Notes: a model not told the origin generated them from the sequence alone. DNA of 64,000 bases from Epiperipatus broadwayi (GCA_028023455.1 JAQFVV010000029.1:10824838-10888837); one strand, 5' to 3'. Numbered from the stretch's first letter, positions 47,706 to 58,560 are shown. Numbers and translations: made by a program.

Positions 47706-48567
47706 TTAAATATTAAGTCTAAACAAATTTAAAAAAACAATAACAAATAAATAATATGTTTTAAAATTAATATCATAGATTAATATTGTAAAAACTGTTA
47801 GTGTATATTTTAAATCAAAGAAATAAAATGAATTACTTTATGTCTTTCTTTTCACAATTAAGGAGAATAAAAATGTATACAATTTAATTAATGAAGTATT
47901 TTATAGAAGTTTACCACGATTTATTTCATATATTAGCAGATATTTATATCAAAACAGCTTTGTACAAGATAATAGACTTAATTAATACCAATAGATACTA
48001 TAGATGACGAGATTGTATTGTCTCAACATATATATGTGTGTGTGTGTGTGTGCAATGGTATTATAATGTTCATAAAGATTTTCTATTAAAAATTTAAAAA
48101 TAAATATTGATTATATTTGCATATTCAAATAATAAACACTTCTATGAAATTTAATAGCTTTTTTTGTCAAATTATAAAAATTTAAAAATGTTTTTGTAGT
48201 CTTAACAATGTTACCAAATATTGTAGAAATATTCATTTATTTATATATGCTACTTAACATTGATTTTTTTGAGTATAAATCATTATATAAATAGTTAATG
48301 GAAGTTTTTTAATTACATATATTATAATGTTAAGATCATATATGAATTCATAGTATATGAATGATGATAATGATTTTGTTCATTATTCCGTCAGAAAATG
48401 GGAATCTAAACTGAGCCATGTTGATATGTTAAAATATAAATATAAAATCTTGAATAAATCCTTTTAATAAATAAATATTTCCCATAAGTTATTATAATAT
48501 ATATAAGTGTTATATTTAAATATAGCCTTTTTTATAATGAATAATAGTTAAATAACTATAACACATA
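47706..48567. repeat. AT-rich DNA with a (TG)n tract
   Basis: Only a short TG microsatellite near 48,030-48,052 stands out. Confidence 0.6.
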
Positions 48568-48659
48568 TGTCAAGCGTTGGTGGCCTTGTGGTTAGCATAG
48601 CTGCCTTCCAAGCAGCTGCCCCGAGTTCGCTTCTCGGTCAACGCTTTGACACATGAAAA
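48568..48659 (+). mobile_element. tRNA-derived SINE, family T, copy 3 with a complete cloverleaf
   Basis: 48,574-48,644 folds as a tRNA. The acceptor 'gcgttgg/tcaacgc' has 7 pairs, box A is 'tggccttgtggttagc', the anticodon arm is 'ctgc/gcag' with loop 'cttccaa', and the T-arm is 'ccgag ttcgctt ctcgg'. The flanks 'atgtcaa' and 'tttgacacat' pair as well, extending the acceptor to a stem well beyond seven pairs. There is no CCA. An A-rich tail and AC microsatellite follow. I read it as a mobile tRNA-like element, not a functional tRNA gene, because the same flanks recur in three other copies. Confidence 0.8.
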
Positions 48660-48874
48660 CATACACACACACACACATGATTTTTATTAAAAGGTGTACT
48701 TCATTCATGATTAGTTGACTATTTATGCATAACAGATTAAATCATAATTAGTCAATAAGCTTTATTCAAAAAATAAACTGAGAAATTAAAATAAATAAAT
48801 AAACTCTACATTAACATAAACGCTATGTTAATTTTCAAAAAATGAAAATCATTTTAATAAACAAAAAGAGAATT

Positions 48875-49096
48875 AAACCACAAAACATCACATGATCACC
48901 ATCTCATACTAGCACATAATTGTTGTAAACAAATGCAAAACTCTCCATACAGTAGTGCCACCCTGTGCCAACCAGAGTAATCAATGGATGCCAGAAGGCT
49001 TGTGCATAAAATCCCTATCTAGTGCCTACTCATCCAATATCCCCAGACTAGTTTCTGGCTTGTGGCCATCATAGTGAGGAGCCTTGGCCTTTGTTT
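48875..49096 (-). mobile_element. H2 hammerhead element, minus-strand copy
   Basis: Runs from the tail ('acatcacatgatcaccatct') through 'cagagtaatcaatggatg' and 'ccccagactagtttctggc'. The hammerhead core is disturbed at the CTGATGA box ('ccatcatagtgagg'). The far end carries only a ~14-nt inverted remnant, 'gcctttgttta'. Imperfect direct repeats 'aaaaagagaatt' and 'aaaaacagaatt' (48,863 and 49,097) flank it. Confidence 0.75.
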
Positions 49097-49129
49097 AAAA
49101 ACAGAATTCAATGCTAAAAAAAAATTAAA

Positions 49130-49560
49130 TATGAGGGATTTGAATTTCAGGATTTCTAGTCATCCTCCACTTTATCTCAAGCAACTGAAGATATACATGA
49201 CCATCACACACATGTGAACAAAATACATGATCAACAATATATGTATTTTATGCAGAATCAGCATTCATCAGTTTGACCAGATTTTAATCTGCCACACATA
49301 AATACAATCAATGCTTGATTTATATTAAGATAGCAATCCTCAAACTTTAATGGACAGGCTTCAATCTTGTCACTCTTCTTCTATTCAACCATTAGTTTTA
49401 TTAAAAAAACTGTTAATAAAACTCTCAAAGCCTTTGTTGGATTTAATATTATAGTTGTACCCATGCAGATATTACTTAAATCTAATCTTTTATATTATCA
49501 GACATTATGTATCCATATATATTAATAGGAGAAAGATGGACTGAAATTATACTAAGATGT
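49130..49560 (-). mobile_element. H1 hammerhead repeat, single diverged unit
   Basis: Nearly a whole unit on the minus strand: the 'gagggatttgaatttcagg' block, the hammerhead at 49,231-49,292, the 'tatattaagatagcaatcc' and 'ctttaatggacaggcttcaa' blocks, and the far end near 49,560. The ribozyme keeps CTGATGA but has AAAA for GAAA and a damaged stem II. Confidence 0.75.
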
Positions 49561-49613
49561 AATCCATTTCTCAAGTAATATCTAATTCTAAGACAGAATG
49601 TAATTTTACTTTT

Positions 49614-50310
49614 AAAACAGGCAAAACTCACTATATATATTGCCACACACAGCAAGCTAGAGTAATCAATAGATGCCAGAAGGCTTATGCATAAAATCCC
49701 TATCTAGTGCCTACTCATTCAACATCCCCAGACTATTTTCTGGTTTATAGCCTTCATCAGTGAGGAGCCTTGGATCTGAGAGCACTGCATCTAGATCTTA
49801 GGTTCTAATGCAACCCTCCAGCAAACACCTTTTATCTCCATTTACCTACAAAACTATGAGTCTTAAATTGAAAACACCTTAATGTTTTCAATCCAAGCCC
49901 ATTAGCTTATATAGTCATATGGGTCTGAACCCAGTTCAGTATCCATACATTTTGGTGTCTTTGGTTCTTTAATAACCATAGCCACCACTATCCTATTAGG
50001 CAGGATTGGTTTTAAGCCAATAAACATCACATGACCACCTCCTCTTATGCTTGTGTATAACCGTTGTTAAAACAGGCAAATCTCACTAAATATATTGCCA
50101 CCCACAGCAAGCTAGAGTAATCAATGGATGCCAGAAAGCTTGTGCATAAAATCCACATCTAGTGCCTACTCATCCAATAGCCCCAGACTAGTTTCTGGCT
50201 TATGGCATCCATTGATTACTCTAGCTTGCTGTGTGTGGCTATATATAGTGAGTTTTGCCTGTTTTAACAACAGTTATACACAAGCATAAGAGGAGGTAGT
50301 CATGTGAATT
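49614..50310 (-). mobile_element. H2 hammerhead element, tandem (455-bp period) ending in a foldback
   Basis: A full minus-strand H2 unit (49,614-50,030) is followed by a second, partial one: 'ccccagacta' occurs at 49,726 and 50,181. The second unit breaks in stem II of the ribozyme and turns back on itself at about 50,206, so that 50,070-50,310 is a hairpin. Both arms include the 'cacatgac'-type tail here. The full unit gives the longest view of H2: 'aataggatagtggtggc', 'gggttcagacccatatgac', 'gttgcattagaacctaagat', the ribozyme, then 'gggattttatgcataagcc'. There is no open frame. Confidence 0.8.
49716..49777 (-). ncRNA. H2 hammerhead ribozyme, nearly complete
   Basis: The minus strand has CTGATGA (complement 49,754-49,760), a shortened stem II, GAAA and the GTC triplet. 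Stem I is in two helices: tcctca/tgggga next to the core and atccaa/ttgaat further out, separated by a small internal loop. One stem III pair is lost (GAAAATAGTC instead of GAAACTAGTC). The 10.1/11.1 position is an A-A apposition in this family, which is non-canonical. Confidence 0.75.
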
Positions 50311-50329
50311 TTGCTTTTACTGAATGTTT

Positions 50330-50375
50330 CTTATATATGTAAATAGAGGGATTTGAATTCAGGATTTTTATGATA
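50330..50375 (-). mobile_element. Small H1 fragment
   Basis: 'atagagggatttgaattcag' resembles the terminal block of H1 on the minus strand; nothing else of the unit is present. Confidence 0.4.
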
Positions 50376-51654
50376 TAGGAATACAATACATATAGTATAA
50401 TACAATATGTTATGTACAATAGACAAGGTTAAAAAAATTTGCATAAACTATATTGTATAAAATATAATTACAAAAAAAAAATCAAGTCAGATGTCACATG
50501 ACCTAATTTAATAAGCTTGTATTTACAAATGTTAAATATTTTGCTTATTTTGCAAGCTCTATATATAACATGTACAAAATATAATAGTATTATTATTATT
50601 GATAAGTATAATAAGACCTAAAATTGATAAATTGAGTAAAAAAAACACTATAAGCAGCATTTCAATAAACATGATCAAATAAAAGGTTAAATATCTTTTA
50701 GCCATATTCTTCTCTTCAGAAATACTTTGATATCACAAATACTTAGAAAATAAAATGACCATTATAACAGTAAAAATTACATTGCTTTGTTAATTTCTAT
50801 ACAGGATTCTAATATAAAAATTCATGTATAATAAATATATATGGATTAAAATATGCTAATAATGAGTATCCATGCTTCTAGAAATAATAACATTGACAAG
50901 ATAGAGAAGCAAATATCCATTATTAACTGAATATGGCCAATTTACATATATCTGATATACTTTCATGAATAAACATTATTTTAGTGAACAATACAATGAC
51001 AATATGTTTAATTATAACACATTATCATGTACACTACTTTGCCTTCCTTATGTGTTTAACTGAAGAAGCAGTTTTTGCAATAACATAAGATTACATAATA
51101 ATAAAGGTGAAATATTATACAATCCATAAAGTTAACATATCATTAAAAACAATAAAATTAAAAATATATTAGATTATGTAATAATTTGTTTTTAAATATT
51201 TATTTAATAATAACATTGATATAACAGGAAAGCAAATATACATTAGAAATTGAATTTGGCCAATTTATATACATTATGTTCATAAACATATATTTATATG
51301 GTCAATTTCTTTTACAAACTAATATTAAAAAATGTAATTATTAAGAATTTATTGATAAACTTAATTTTATTTTTAAATTAAAAATTAGTTTTATTTTATA
51401 AAGAATAAATTTGAAATAAATTTATCAAAACAATTCATTTCAGGTAAATGTAATCATTATAATTATCAATTCATTTAAAAATCTTTAGACATGAATTCTT
51501 GGTGCTTTTTTCCTCCTATAAAAATGTTTTTTTTTTTTTTTTTTTTAAAAAAAAGACTTTTATGAAAAAATTTGTTTAAAAAAACCCATAAGTCTATGAC
51601 TATTTTGTAAATTCAATTTTAAAAAAGAAATGAATTATCTAAACATAATGTATC
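50376..51654. other. No recognisable feature
   Basis: AT-rich noncoding DNA with a ~20-base T run near 51,527. Confidence 0.5.
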
Positions 51655-51662
51655 ACATATAT

Positions 51663-52136
51663 CAGAGGTGGGCAAATAGTGGCCCAAGGGCCACATGTGG
51701 CCTGCCAAGACAATCAGAAAAATCCGCCTTGAACTAAGATTTCCTTCCCAAACATGTCTGAAGATTCGTCTCGTATTTTCCACTAGGAAGGCCACGTCAA
51801 TACACATGCGCAGTGTAGATACGATGTGCAATGCTTTTCCAGTTGATCTGATTAATTTCAATTTTGTTTCTGCATTAGCAAATATATACATTTACAACTT
51901 TAGTGAAACCATGAACCCTCCGAAAAAATGTAAAATTGATAATGAATGTCGTGTGTTTAATGAAGAATGGGCAAACAAATATTTATTTGGTAATACAGGG
52001 AATAAAGCAGTGTGTTTATTGTGTCAAGAAAAAAAGGTGCAGCCCTCCAATAACCTTTGCTTCCACAAAGTGGCCCGCAATGCTACCCTCCACCAACCTC
52101 TGCAGCCCCCAAGCAAATCACATTTGCCCACCCCTA
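51663..52136 (+). mobile_element. Internally deleted hAT transposon with a BED-finger remnant
   Basis: Terminal inverted repeats 'cagaggtgggcaaat' and 'atttgcccacccct' are flanked by 8-bp target duplicates 'acatatat' (51,655-51,662) and 'acatatgt' (52,137-52,144), one mismatch apart. This is the hAT signature. Inside, from the ATG at 51,911, the frame reads MNPPKKCKIDNECRVFNEEW, then KYLFGN and AVCLLCQEK. This matches the N-terminal BED-type zinc finger start of Charlie/ZBED-like hAT transposases (FxxxWxxKYxF...VCLxC). The rest of the transposase is deleted, so it could only move with help. Confidence 0.88.
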
Positions 52137-52166
52137 ACATATGTGCATTATGTATATCATTTTTAT

Positions 52167-52432
52167 AACTTTATCTTTCTTATTGCATTGCCAAATCCAT
52201 ATAATATTAATATATGTTCTTTATTGCTTTCTACAATGCTTTTTTATAACCCACTATTGATGGTCGATTGCCCCAACAATCTTCTTCATAACTTGTACTT
52301 AGATTTGAAAATATAAGTAGAAATTCTGAAGAAGATTGCTGTGGCAATCAAAACCATCAATAGTGGATTATAAAAAAGCATTGTAGAAAGCAATAAGGAA
52401 CAAATGTTATTAATATTATATGCCATTTTTAC
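52167..52432 (-). mobile_element. Foldback insertion, 'gcattgtagaaagc' family
   Basis: Arms at about 52,197-52,290 and 52,327-52,424 are inverted ('gcattgtagaaagcaataa', 'ccatcaatagtggattata'). An extra ~35 nt lies on the left only. A weak direct repeat 'catttttа'-type block (c-a followed by T run) flanks both sides. The right arm contains 'ctgaagaagattgctgtggc' and 'aatcaaaacc': a CTGANGA box, a six-pair stem II and an AAAA box. It resembles a decayed hammerhead, but stem I cannot be paired. Confidence 0.6.
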
Positions 52433-52811
52433 TTACTGAAAAACAAATTCACTTTACTTTTTTACAACACACAGATAAAATGTGGCTGGATAATATTTTT
52501 CCTGATAATATACATGTATAATTGTTGTTGCTTGTAAAGAACTAATGTCAGAGAATGTGAATGCAAGTGAAAAGATAAAGGAAATCAGACTATGTAAAAA
52601 TATAAGTATTTTAATAAAGAGTGCTTCATATAATTTCAATAAAATTTGTATTTTTGTTTGTCTTTGTAATTGTCAATGTCTCTAAAGTTTTTATTATTAT
52701 ATATACTTTATTAAAATACCTATATTTTACATAGTCTGATTTCCTTTATCTTTTCATTTGCATTCACATTTTCTGACACTATTTTCATTACTCAGATTAA
52801 TTGTTAAATAT
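52433..52811. other. AT-rich DNA with a short inverted repeat
   Basis: 'gaaatcagactatgtaaaa' near 52,582 recurs inverted near 52,726-52,745 ('ttacatagtctgatttcc'), together with neighbouring 'gaaaagataaaggaaatc', forming a stem of roughly 40 bp with a long loop. Possibly another foldback remnant. Confidence 0.5.
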
Positions 52812-53205
52812 TTTTGCAACAATCAAACTTTATTTATTTTTTCAAATACATTCAACTGTATTTGCACACAGTATATAAAATAATATTTCATGTATTAATA
52901 TTCCTCCTCTTTAGGTATGGCTGGCTCAGGAATAGCATGATAATCTAACTAATTAACATTATACTGATAAACATCACATGACTACTACCTCTTATGCTTG
53001 TGTATAACTGTTGTTAAAACAGGCAAAACTCACTGTACATATTGCCACATACAGCAAGCTAGAGTAATCAATGGATGCCATTGGCATCCATTGATTACTC
53101 TAGCTTGAAGAAAGTGGCAATATGTATAGTGATTTGGCCTGTTTTAACATTATACTGAATTTAAAATGATGCTTTAACCAACTAAGTCATTTTGTCATAA
53201 AAAAC
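52812..53205 (-). mobile_element. SINE family B, minus strand, split by an H2 insertion
   Basis: Tail block 'caaatacattcaactgta' (52,842 on) and tRNA-like head 'gctttaaccaactaagtc' (53,172-53,189, box A on the minus strand) belong to one SINE. It is interrupted by the H2 foldback at 52,969-53,143, whose 13-15-bp target duplicate is SINE sequence. Confidence 0.65.
52969..53143 (-). mobile_element. H2 foldback copy, 13-15-bp duplication
   Basis: 'ttaacattatactga' occurs at 52,954-52,968 and 53,144-53,158. Arms 'aaaacaggcaaaactcactg' to 'gtaatcaatggatgcca' and back meet near 53,080 with almost no loop. The ~46-nt tail 'taaacatcacatgactac' lies only on the left. The ribozyme region is lost. Confidence 0.85.
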
Positions 53206-53850
53206 AGTCAGTAGATTTTTTTTTTTTTAAAGATAAAGAATATATTTTATTTGTTGATTTTATTTATTTATATATCAAATGTTTTACAATTTATACTGTT
53301 AATAAGTTTCATTATCTTTTAGTCATTAAACAAAGTAGTTGCAATATGGTTTAGCCTTTAACTAACTCTGTATTTATTATTAAAAGATAATGTATGAATC
53401 AACACTAAGAAAACAATTATCAATTGGAATTTACAGATTTCTAATTATTAAAATATGCTTATATTCTACAACATAAAAAGTATGAATAGAAAAAATCATT
53501 TACTATAAAGAATTATTCAATTTGAACTATAACTCATTATGATAATATATTTGTTGATTAAAAAATACTTTGAACAACTATTTAGAACTAATAGCTTCAT
53601 GGATAAATTTAAGGTAATGTAAATACTGAAATAAATTTAAATAGAAATAAATGTGTACGCATATGTGGGTGTGAATTGCTAAGCCAATATATAAAGCATG
53701 CAATCATGTAGCAATCAAATTTTAAAGAAAATGTCATATTATCCAAGATGTCTAAACCATAATAAATGAATGACGTAAAAATCAACAGCATACTTCTCTT
53801 AAGAAGTTCATAAATATGTGCAATAAAATAAAAGGTGATGAATAACTAAA
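53206..53850. other. No recognisable feature
   Basis: AT-rich noncoding DNA. Confidence 0.5.
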
Positions 53851-53858
53851 TAAGTATT

Positions 53859-53986
53859 AATCTCTCTATACAATAGTACCACTCAGTGCAAGCCAGAGTA
53901 ATCAATGTACTGTATGGAGAGTTTTGCCTGTTTTAATAAGTTATGAGCAAGCATAAGAAATGGTGATCATGTGATGTTTAGTGGTT
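53859..53986 (+). mobile_element. H2 foldback copy, 8-bp duplication
   Basis: Flanked by 'taagtatt' (53,851-53,858 and 53,987-53,994). The short inverted left arm ('ctctctatacaatagtacc') faces 'gtactgtatggagag'. The tail ends 'gtgatgtttagtggtt', identical to the copy at 36,427, fixing the 3' end of the family. Confidence 0.75.
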
Positions 53987-54361
53987 TAAGTATTCTATAA
54001 CAATATTTATATTTCATATGCTCAATAATAATCCCTTGACAATAGCAATTGGATAAACAATGCACTAGGCAATCTCTTATCCAAATATATATAAAATAAA
54101 GGGTATTTTAAATGTTGCTACATATCAAAATTGTGTATTCATATTTACACAATGTGAATTCAAAACAAAGGAACTATATTAGGGATTGCGTCAGTCCTAT
54201 TTAAAATAGGAGAGGACCACTACCAGAAAGGCTTGTCTCATTATTCCAAAACAAATAACAGGCTAATAAATTGTTTTCCTGAAGGTTTGTGAGGATAGAA
54301 TTTTAGTTGTATTTATATATTGGACTATTTACACAATCTAATATTAAGTATTAAATGTCTT

Positions 54362-54430
54362 TATTATTAATAGTTGAATGTAATTGGAATATTTTAATAA
54401 AGTTAAATTTTTCTAAAGACATTCAATATA
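54362..54430 (+). mobile_element. 3' tail of SINE family B
   Basis: 'agttgaatgtaattggaata' and 'ttctaaagacattcaata' match the SINE at 23,861. No head was identified upstream. Confidence 0.6.
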
Positions 54431-54978
54431 AATACAAGGTCAATATACTGTTTCATTTTCTGTGAAAATCTTCTATCCCTGATACACAAAACTGATATTT
54501 ACTTTTAATAAATGTTTTACAGCATATCAAAATATACCATAAACCTTAATTGTCCAACAATTTATTTTATTTTGAAACTTGTCAGTGAGGTGATCAAAAC
54601 ATACAGACTGGATACTACATAAAACTATACATACATACAATATCGTATCTTTTTATTTCCATTCTTGCATTAAATAACATTTTAAAATGTTGCTTTTGTG
54701 TTTAAATCAAAGAGTAAATGTAAACAAATGGTAGCTTGCTGTAGTGAAATATTATTGGTGTAATTAAAAGCATCAGTTTTAGACATGCAATGGATTTTAA
54801 ACAAATTGATTTGTAAACAAAATTTTATAATTGCATACACAAAACATTTACTTGGGATGTATAAAGAAGGATGAATTTGTCAGAATAGAATTGAAAAAAT
54901 ATTTGATTACAAAACCCCTATTTTCAGCTTTGTTAGAAATTAATTCACATTTTTTGTATTTTTTTATTATTTTAGATG
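54431..54978. other. No recognisable feature
   Basis: AT-rich noncoding DNA. Confidence 0.5.
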
Positions 54979-54986
54979 CACTATCC

Positions 54987-55301
54987 CAGGGGTCCTCAAC
55001 CTTTATGCACTTAAGTGCACATTCTATAATACCGGCCAGGTGGCGGGCACCATTTATTTTTTCAATGTAAATTTATAATTGGACATTGTTAATAATACAC
55101 ATAATGTACAAAAAAATATTTATTTACACTATAAAAGTATAGTATGCCATACAATTTGATTACAATATAATACAATAATTTGTAAGAAATTAAAAAAATT
55201 AAATTTATGTGTATCAGATAATTTTTTATTGTGTTCGGATAGCGGCGGGCACATGTAAAATGGTCTGTGGGCGCCCACGGGCATAGGGTTGGGGACCCCT
55301 G
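54987..55301. mobile_element. hAT-type MITE, perfect 8-bp target duplication
   Basis: 315 bp with terminal inverted repeats 'caggggtcctcaacc' and 'ggttggggacccctg', flanked by 'cactatcc' at 54,979-54,986 and 55,302-55,309. The 'CAGGGGTCCYCAACC' end is that of widespread hAT (Tip100/Charlie-like) non-autonomous elements. The interior is AT-rich and noncoding. The intact duplication suggests a fairly recent insertion. Confidence 0.92.
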
Positions 55302-55309
55302 CACTATCC

Positions 55310-56777
55310 ATATGAGTTTTTGATTTCTGACATTTTGTAGCATTAAAACTAATGCATCTGAATTTTTCTATATAAATAAAATCATTAATTCTGAAATCCT
55401 TAAACTAAATACAAAAATCAAATATTTTAAATGTATAAACAACTCTAATGTATAATTTTTTATAGGACTTATCTTTATGAATCATTAGTAGTTTTATGAC
55501 TCAGAGAGATCACTTACTATATGAAATTTATAGAAACCAGATATTTGAACAGATTGACACTTGTTATATGGATCAACAATTGTTTTGCCTTACATGCAGG
55601 ATACCCCATTATAATGCAATGTCTCTTTCATATAATTCTATATATGAAAAACATAACCATGTGTACATGAATACTTTAATACCCATAATATCATTAGATT
55701 CAGCTACAATGTAAAATTATCATTTCACAAATACACACATGTACTCTATATTTTCTAAGAAGAAAAAAGGAATTAGTTCAAATTTAATGCATAATTAATT
55801 CAGTTATAAACTCCAATCAGATAAACCCATATAATGGAGCATCCAGAAATAAATTTATGATAGTAATAAAAAAGATTTTGATGGTCAAAAATCGTGATAA
55901 TTATTTCTTCATTTAAACACATTTGTTACATTCAATAGCAGAAATAAATTTCAGGAAATTGTACAAATATTATCATTTTTTGTTATCTGTTTGTTTATTG
56001 TTATTGCTTGTTTAATTATTTATAAAATTAATTGTATCACTTATGGAGATTGCCCATATCCAGAAAGGATGTGGTAGCAATGGGGCATCTCTGGTTGGGT
56101 AAAAAAATCTCTATTTTCCTGTAATCTAATTTTTCAATTGCTAGTATTTTCCTTTTCCTTGTGTCAGAAGTATTTTTTAATATAAATGTAAATATAGAGA
56201 AATCCACACTGAAATTATCATTTTTAATATAAATAAGGACTAACCTCATGATGTAATGGTTAGTAAATATGGCTGCCAAAGTATTTGGCCCATAACTAAC
56301 TATATAATTCTTGATAAATGAGTATTTAGCTGTTCTTAGCAAATGGAAAACAAAAAATAAACACCCAGCAGTTGATTAATCTGGAGAGTAATGTTTTTCC
56401 ATCACTATTCCTTTTTGAAAATCAGTTGCCATCTAGTGGACTATTTAAAGTCTATTTTACTATATTATAAATTTTTACACAACTTAAGAAAATTTATAAG
56501 ATAAATAAATTTTATTTGCAACAGCTATGATAACATAAAACGAACTATTCAATCATTCATACAATAAAATACCAACTTATTAATAATGATGTATAAATTG
56601 TACTGGTAAAAATTATTTCCCTTAGTCGATACCAAGTATGTTATCTCTATTGTGGCTAATGTGTAAACTAGCACGTGTGTTGACATTATCATGTTTAAAC
56701 TTAGTAAAATTAATTCAACAAGAATGATGATGATGACTTATCATAAACAATCATTCTAAAGTATTTTGTTTGTTTAG
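55310..56777. other. No recognisable feature
   Basis: AT-rich. A 72-codon frame at 55,496-55,714 and a 101-codon minus frame at 56,037-56,342 have no recognisable domain. Confidence 0.45.
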
Positions 56778-56840
56778 GTATTTGAAGAATCTCCAGGTGC
56801 AAATCCTCAAAGAGAGAATGTTTTCTTGGAATCATTTAAG
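56778..56840 (+). other. Possible internal exon of a host gene (63 bp)
   Basis: A pyrimidine-rich acceptor 'tattttgtttgtttag' precedes 63 bp that end in 'aag' followed by the donor 'gtaaca'. The segment is GC-richer than its surroundings and open in two frames. Phase 0 reads VFEESPGANPQRE followed by NVFLESFK. Phase 1 reads YLKNLQVQILKERM followed by FSWNHL. The third frame has a stop. I do not recognise either peptide. The neighbouring 2 kb on each side look intronic. Chance splice-like borders are possible. Confidence 0.35.
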
Positions 56841-58379
56841 GTAACAATCATTATTATTTACCAATTTTTACCATAACACCCCAGCATACCCTTCAATGGT
56901 TTGCATCTTCTCAGAACTGTGGATATTTTTATGGACTAGCATATGTGTGAGTTAAGGTTATAAAATCTAATCTTGTGAAAAATAAATGAATGGATTAATA
57001 AATAATAAAATAACCATTTATTGACAAAACAAAATGAAGGTGGTTTGATTGTAACTAGATAATGCAAATTTCAAATGCAATATTCCTATTGTGCATAAAA
57101 TTAAGATCATTTTAATAAATAGTTTATATATTTTATCTTTCCATTTAGTAATTTCGTGTATAGAGATAAAAAAAAATTTTTTTTTCAACAAACAGTTCGT
57201 CTATTTAGTTCTTACTTTAATAATTCGACATACATGTATATATATGAAGTGAAACACAATTATTCACTCAATATACTTTCAATTTTAGTTTATATTCATA
57301 ATTCACATATAAAATATGGAATATCATTACACAATATTGAATTTTTTTTAATCTTTATAAATTTAAATTCTTTTTCCATATTATAAAAAGGAATAGCTTA
57401 ATCTTTTAATATATTTCCCTTCACCAATCTTTAATATCATCCCTCCTAGGTTTTAGATGTTTTCTTTTCCATAATTACATTCGGTCTTTTCATAAATTTT
57501 CAGAAAACATATCTTTCTTCTCTTTATCCATTAGACACATAAGTTAGATTCATATTAGTATAGTATATATCAAATACACTTAACTTTTTGGCAATTTAAC
57601 TGCATTGTCTGGCCTTTCCTTTTTCTGGCAGATTATAAGAAGTGGGTTATAATTTCACATAGGCATCTTTTACAGGATTGAGTTTCATATTCAGTGTTTT
57701 CAACTGATGGGCTACTTGTTCTTGCCTAGCTTTTCATGTTAAAAGAGTCCCTAATATAGTAAAAGATTTTTATAGCTTTTACTGTAAGGATATAATTTCA
57801 ATTAGCAGCAGGCAAATTCTTCTCCACACACTGCACTTCCACTGCTTTGATGTATATTTTGTAGTTTAGAATTTGGCCAATCCACACTGGAATATAAGTT
57901 TACTGCTGAATGACTAATGTGTACCATAATATAATCTTTTTTATCTCAACATTTGCCATAATGATGACTAGTCTACTGTCTTGGACCCTAGAAAAAAATA
58001 TCCCTTTATCTTTCTTTATTAAAAGAATGAACTAGCAGTTTGCTTTCTTTTGTTTATACATTATAAAAGAAAAAAAATCTTTGCCAGACTTTATTGTATT
58101 TACAATTTAAAAATTGTTAATTCATAATTTTTTTTCCTGGATTCGAATTCACCCTACTATTTTCTATCAATATTGATGATTTTATTTTCAACATAATTTG
58201 AAATAGGTAAAACTAAGAAGATCTTAAAATACCTTTTTATTTACAAATTGCATATTTTCTCTACCTCTATCTTATATATGTATGTGCAAGTGCACACACA
58301 TGCACACTAGTTGTAAAATCTACTTATGTGGCATTTACATTGCTGCTACTAGGGTTATAATATACATATAACCAAAAGA
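56841..58379. other. No firmly supported feature
   Basis: AT-rich. The minus strand at about 57,600-57,960 has broken but protein-like stretches (QEQVAHQLKTLNMKLNP, NLPEKGKARQCS). They could be a decayed coding sequence of unknown type. Confidence 0.3.
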
Positions 58380-58560
58380 ATATAAAAAAACCTAGAAGAT
58401 CACATGAGAAATGGATAGATGAAATAAGGAAGTTTATTTGTGCGATATGGAGAAGAAAGGCTATGGATTGAAGAAATGGATTAAATTTAGAGCAACTTTC
58501 ATCCTGTATTGATAATGGTTGAAAATTATATATTATAACGGTATGGATGCTAAACCTGGG
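58380..58560 (+). mobile_element. RTE LINE 3' end fragment
   Basis: Encodes the RTE C-terminal tail (RRSHEKWIDEIRKF) and then 'gagcaactttcatcctg', matching the 3' ends at 22,380-22,545 and 60,612. It is 5'-truncated. Confidence 0.7.

Noticed and set aside
48574-48644. A functional tRNA gene
   Set aside because: It folds well, but identical flanks, A-rich tail and dispersed copies with target duplications show it is a SINE.
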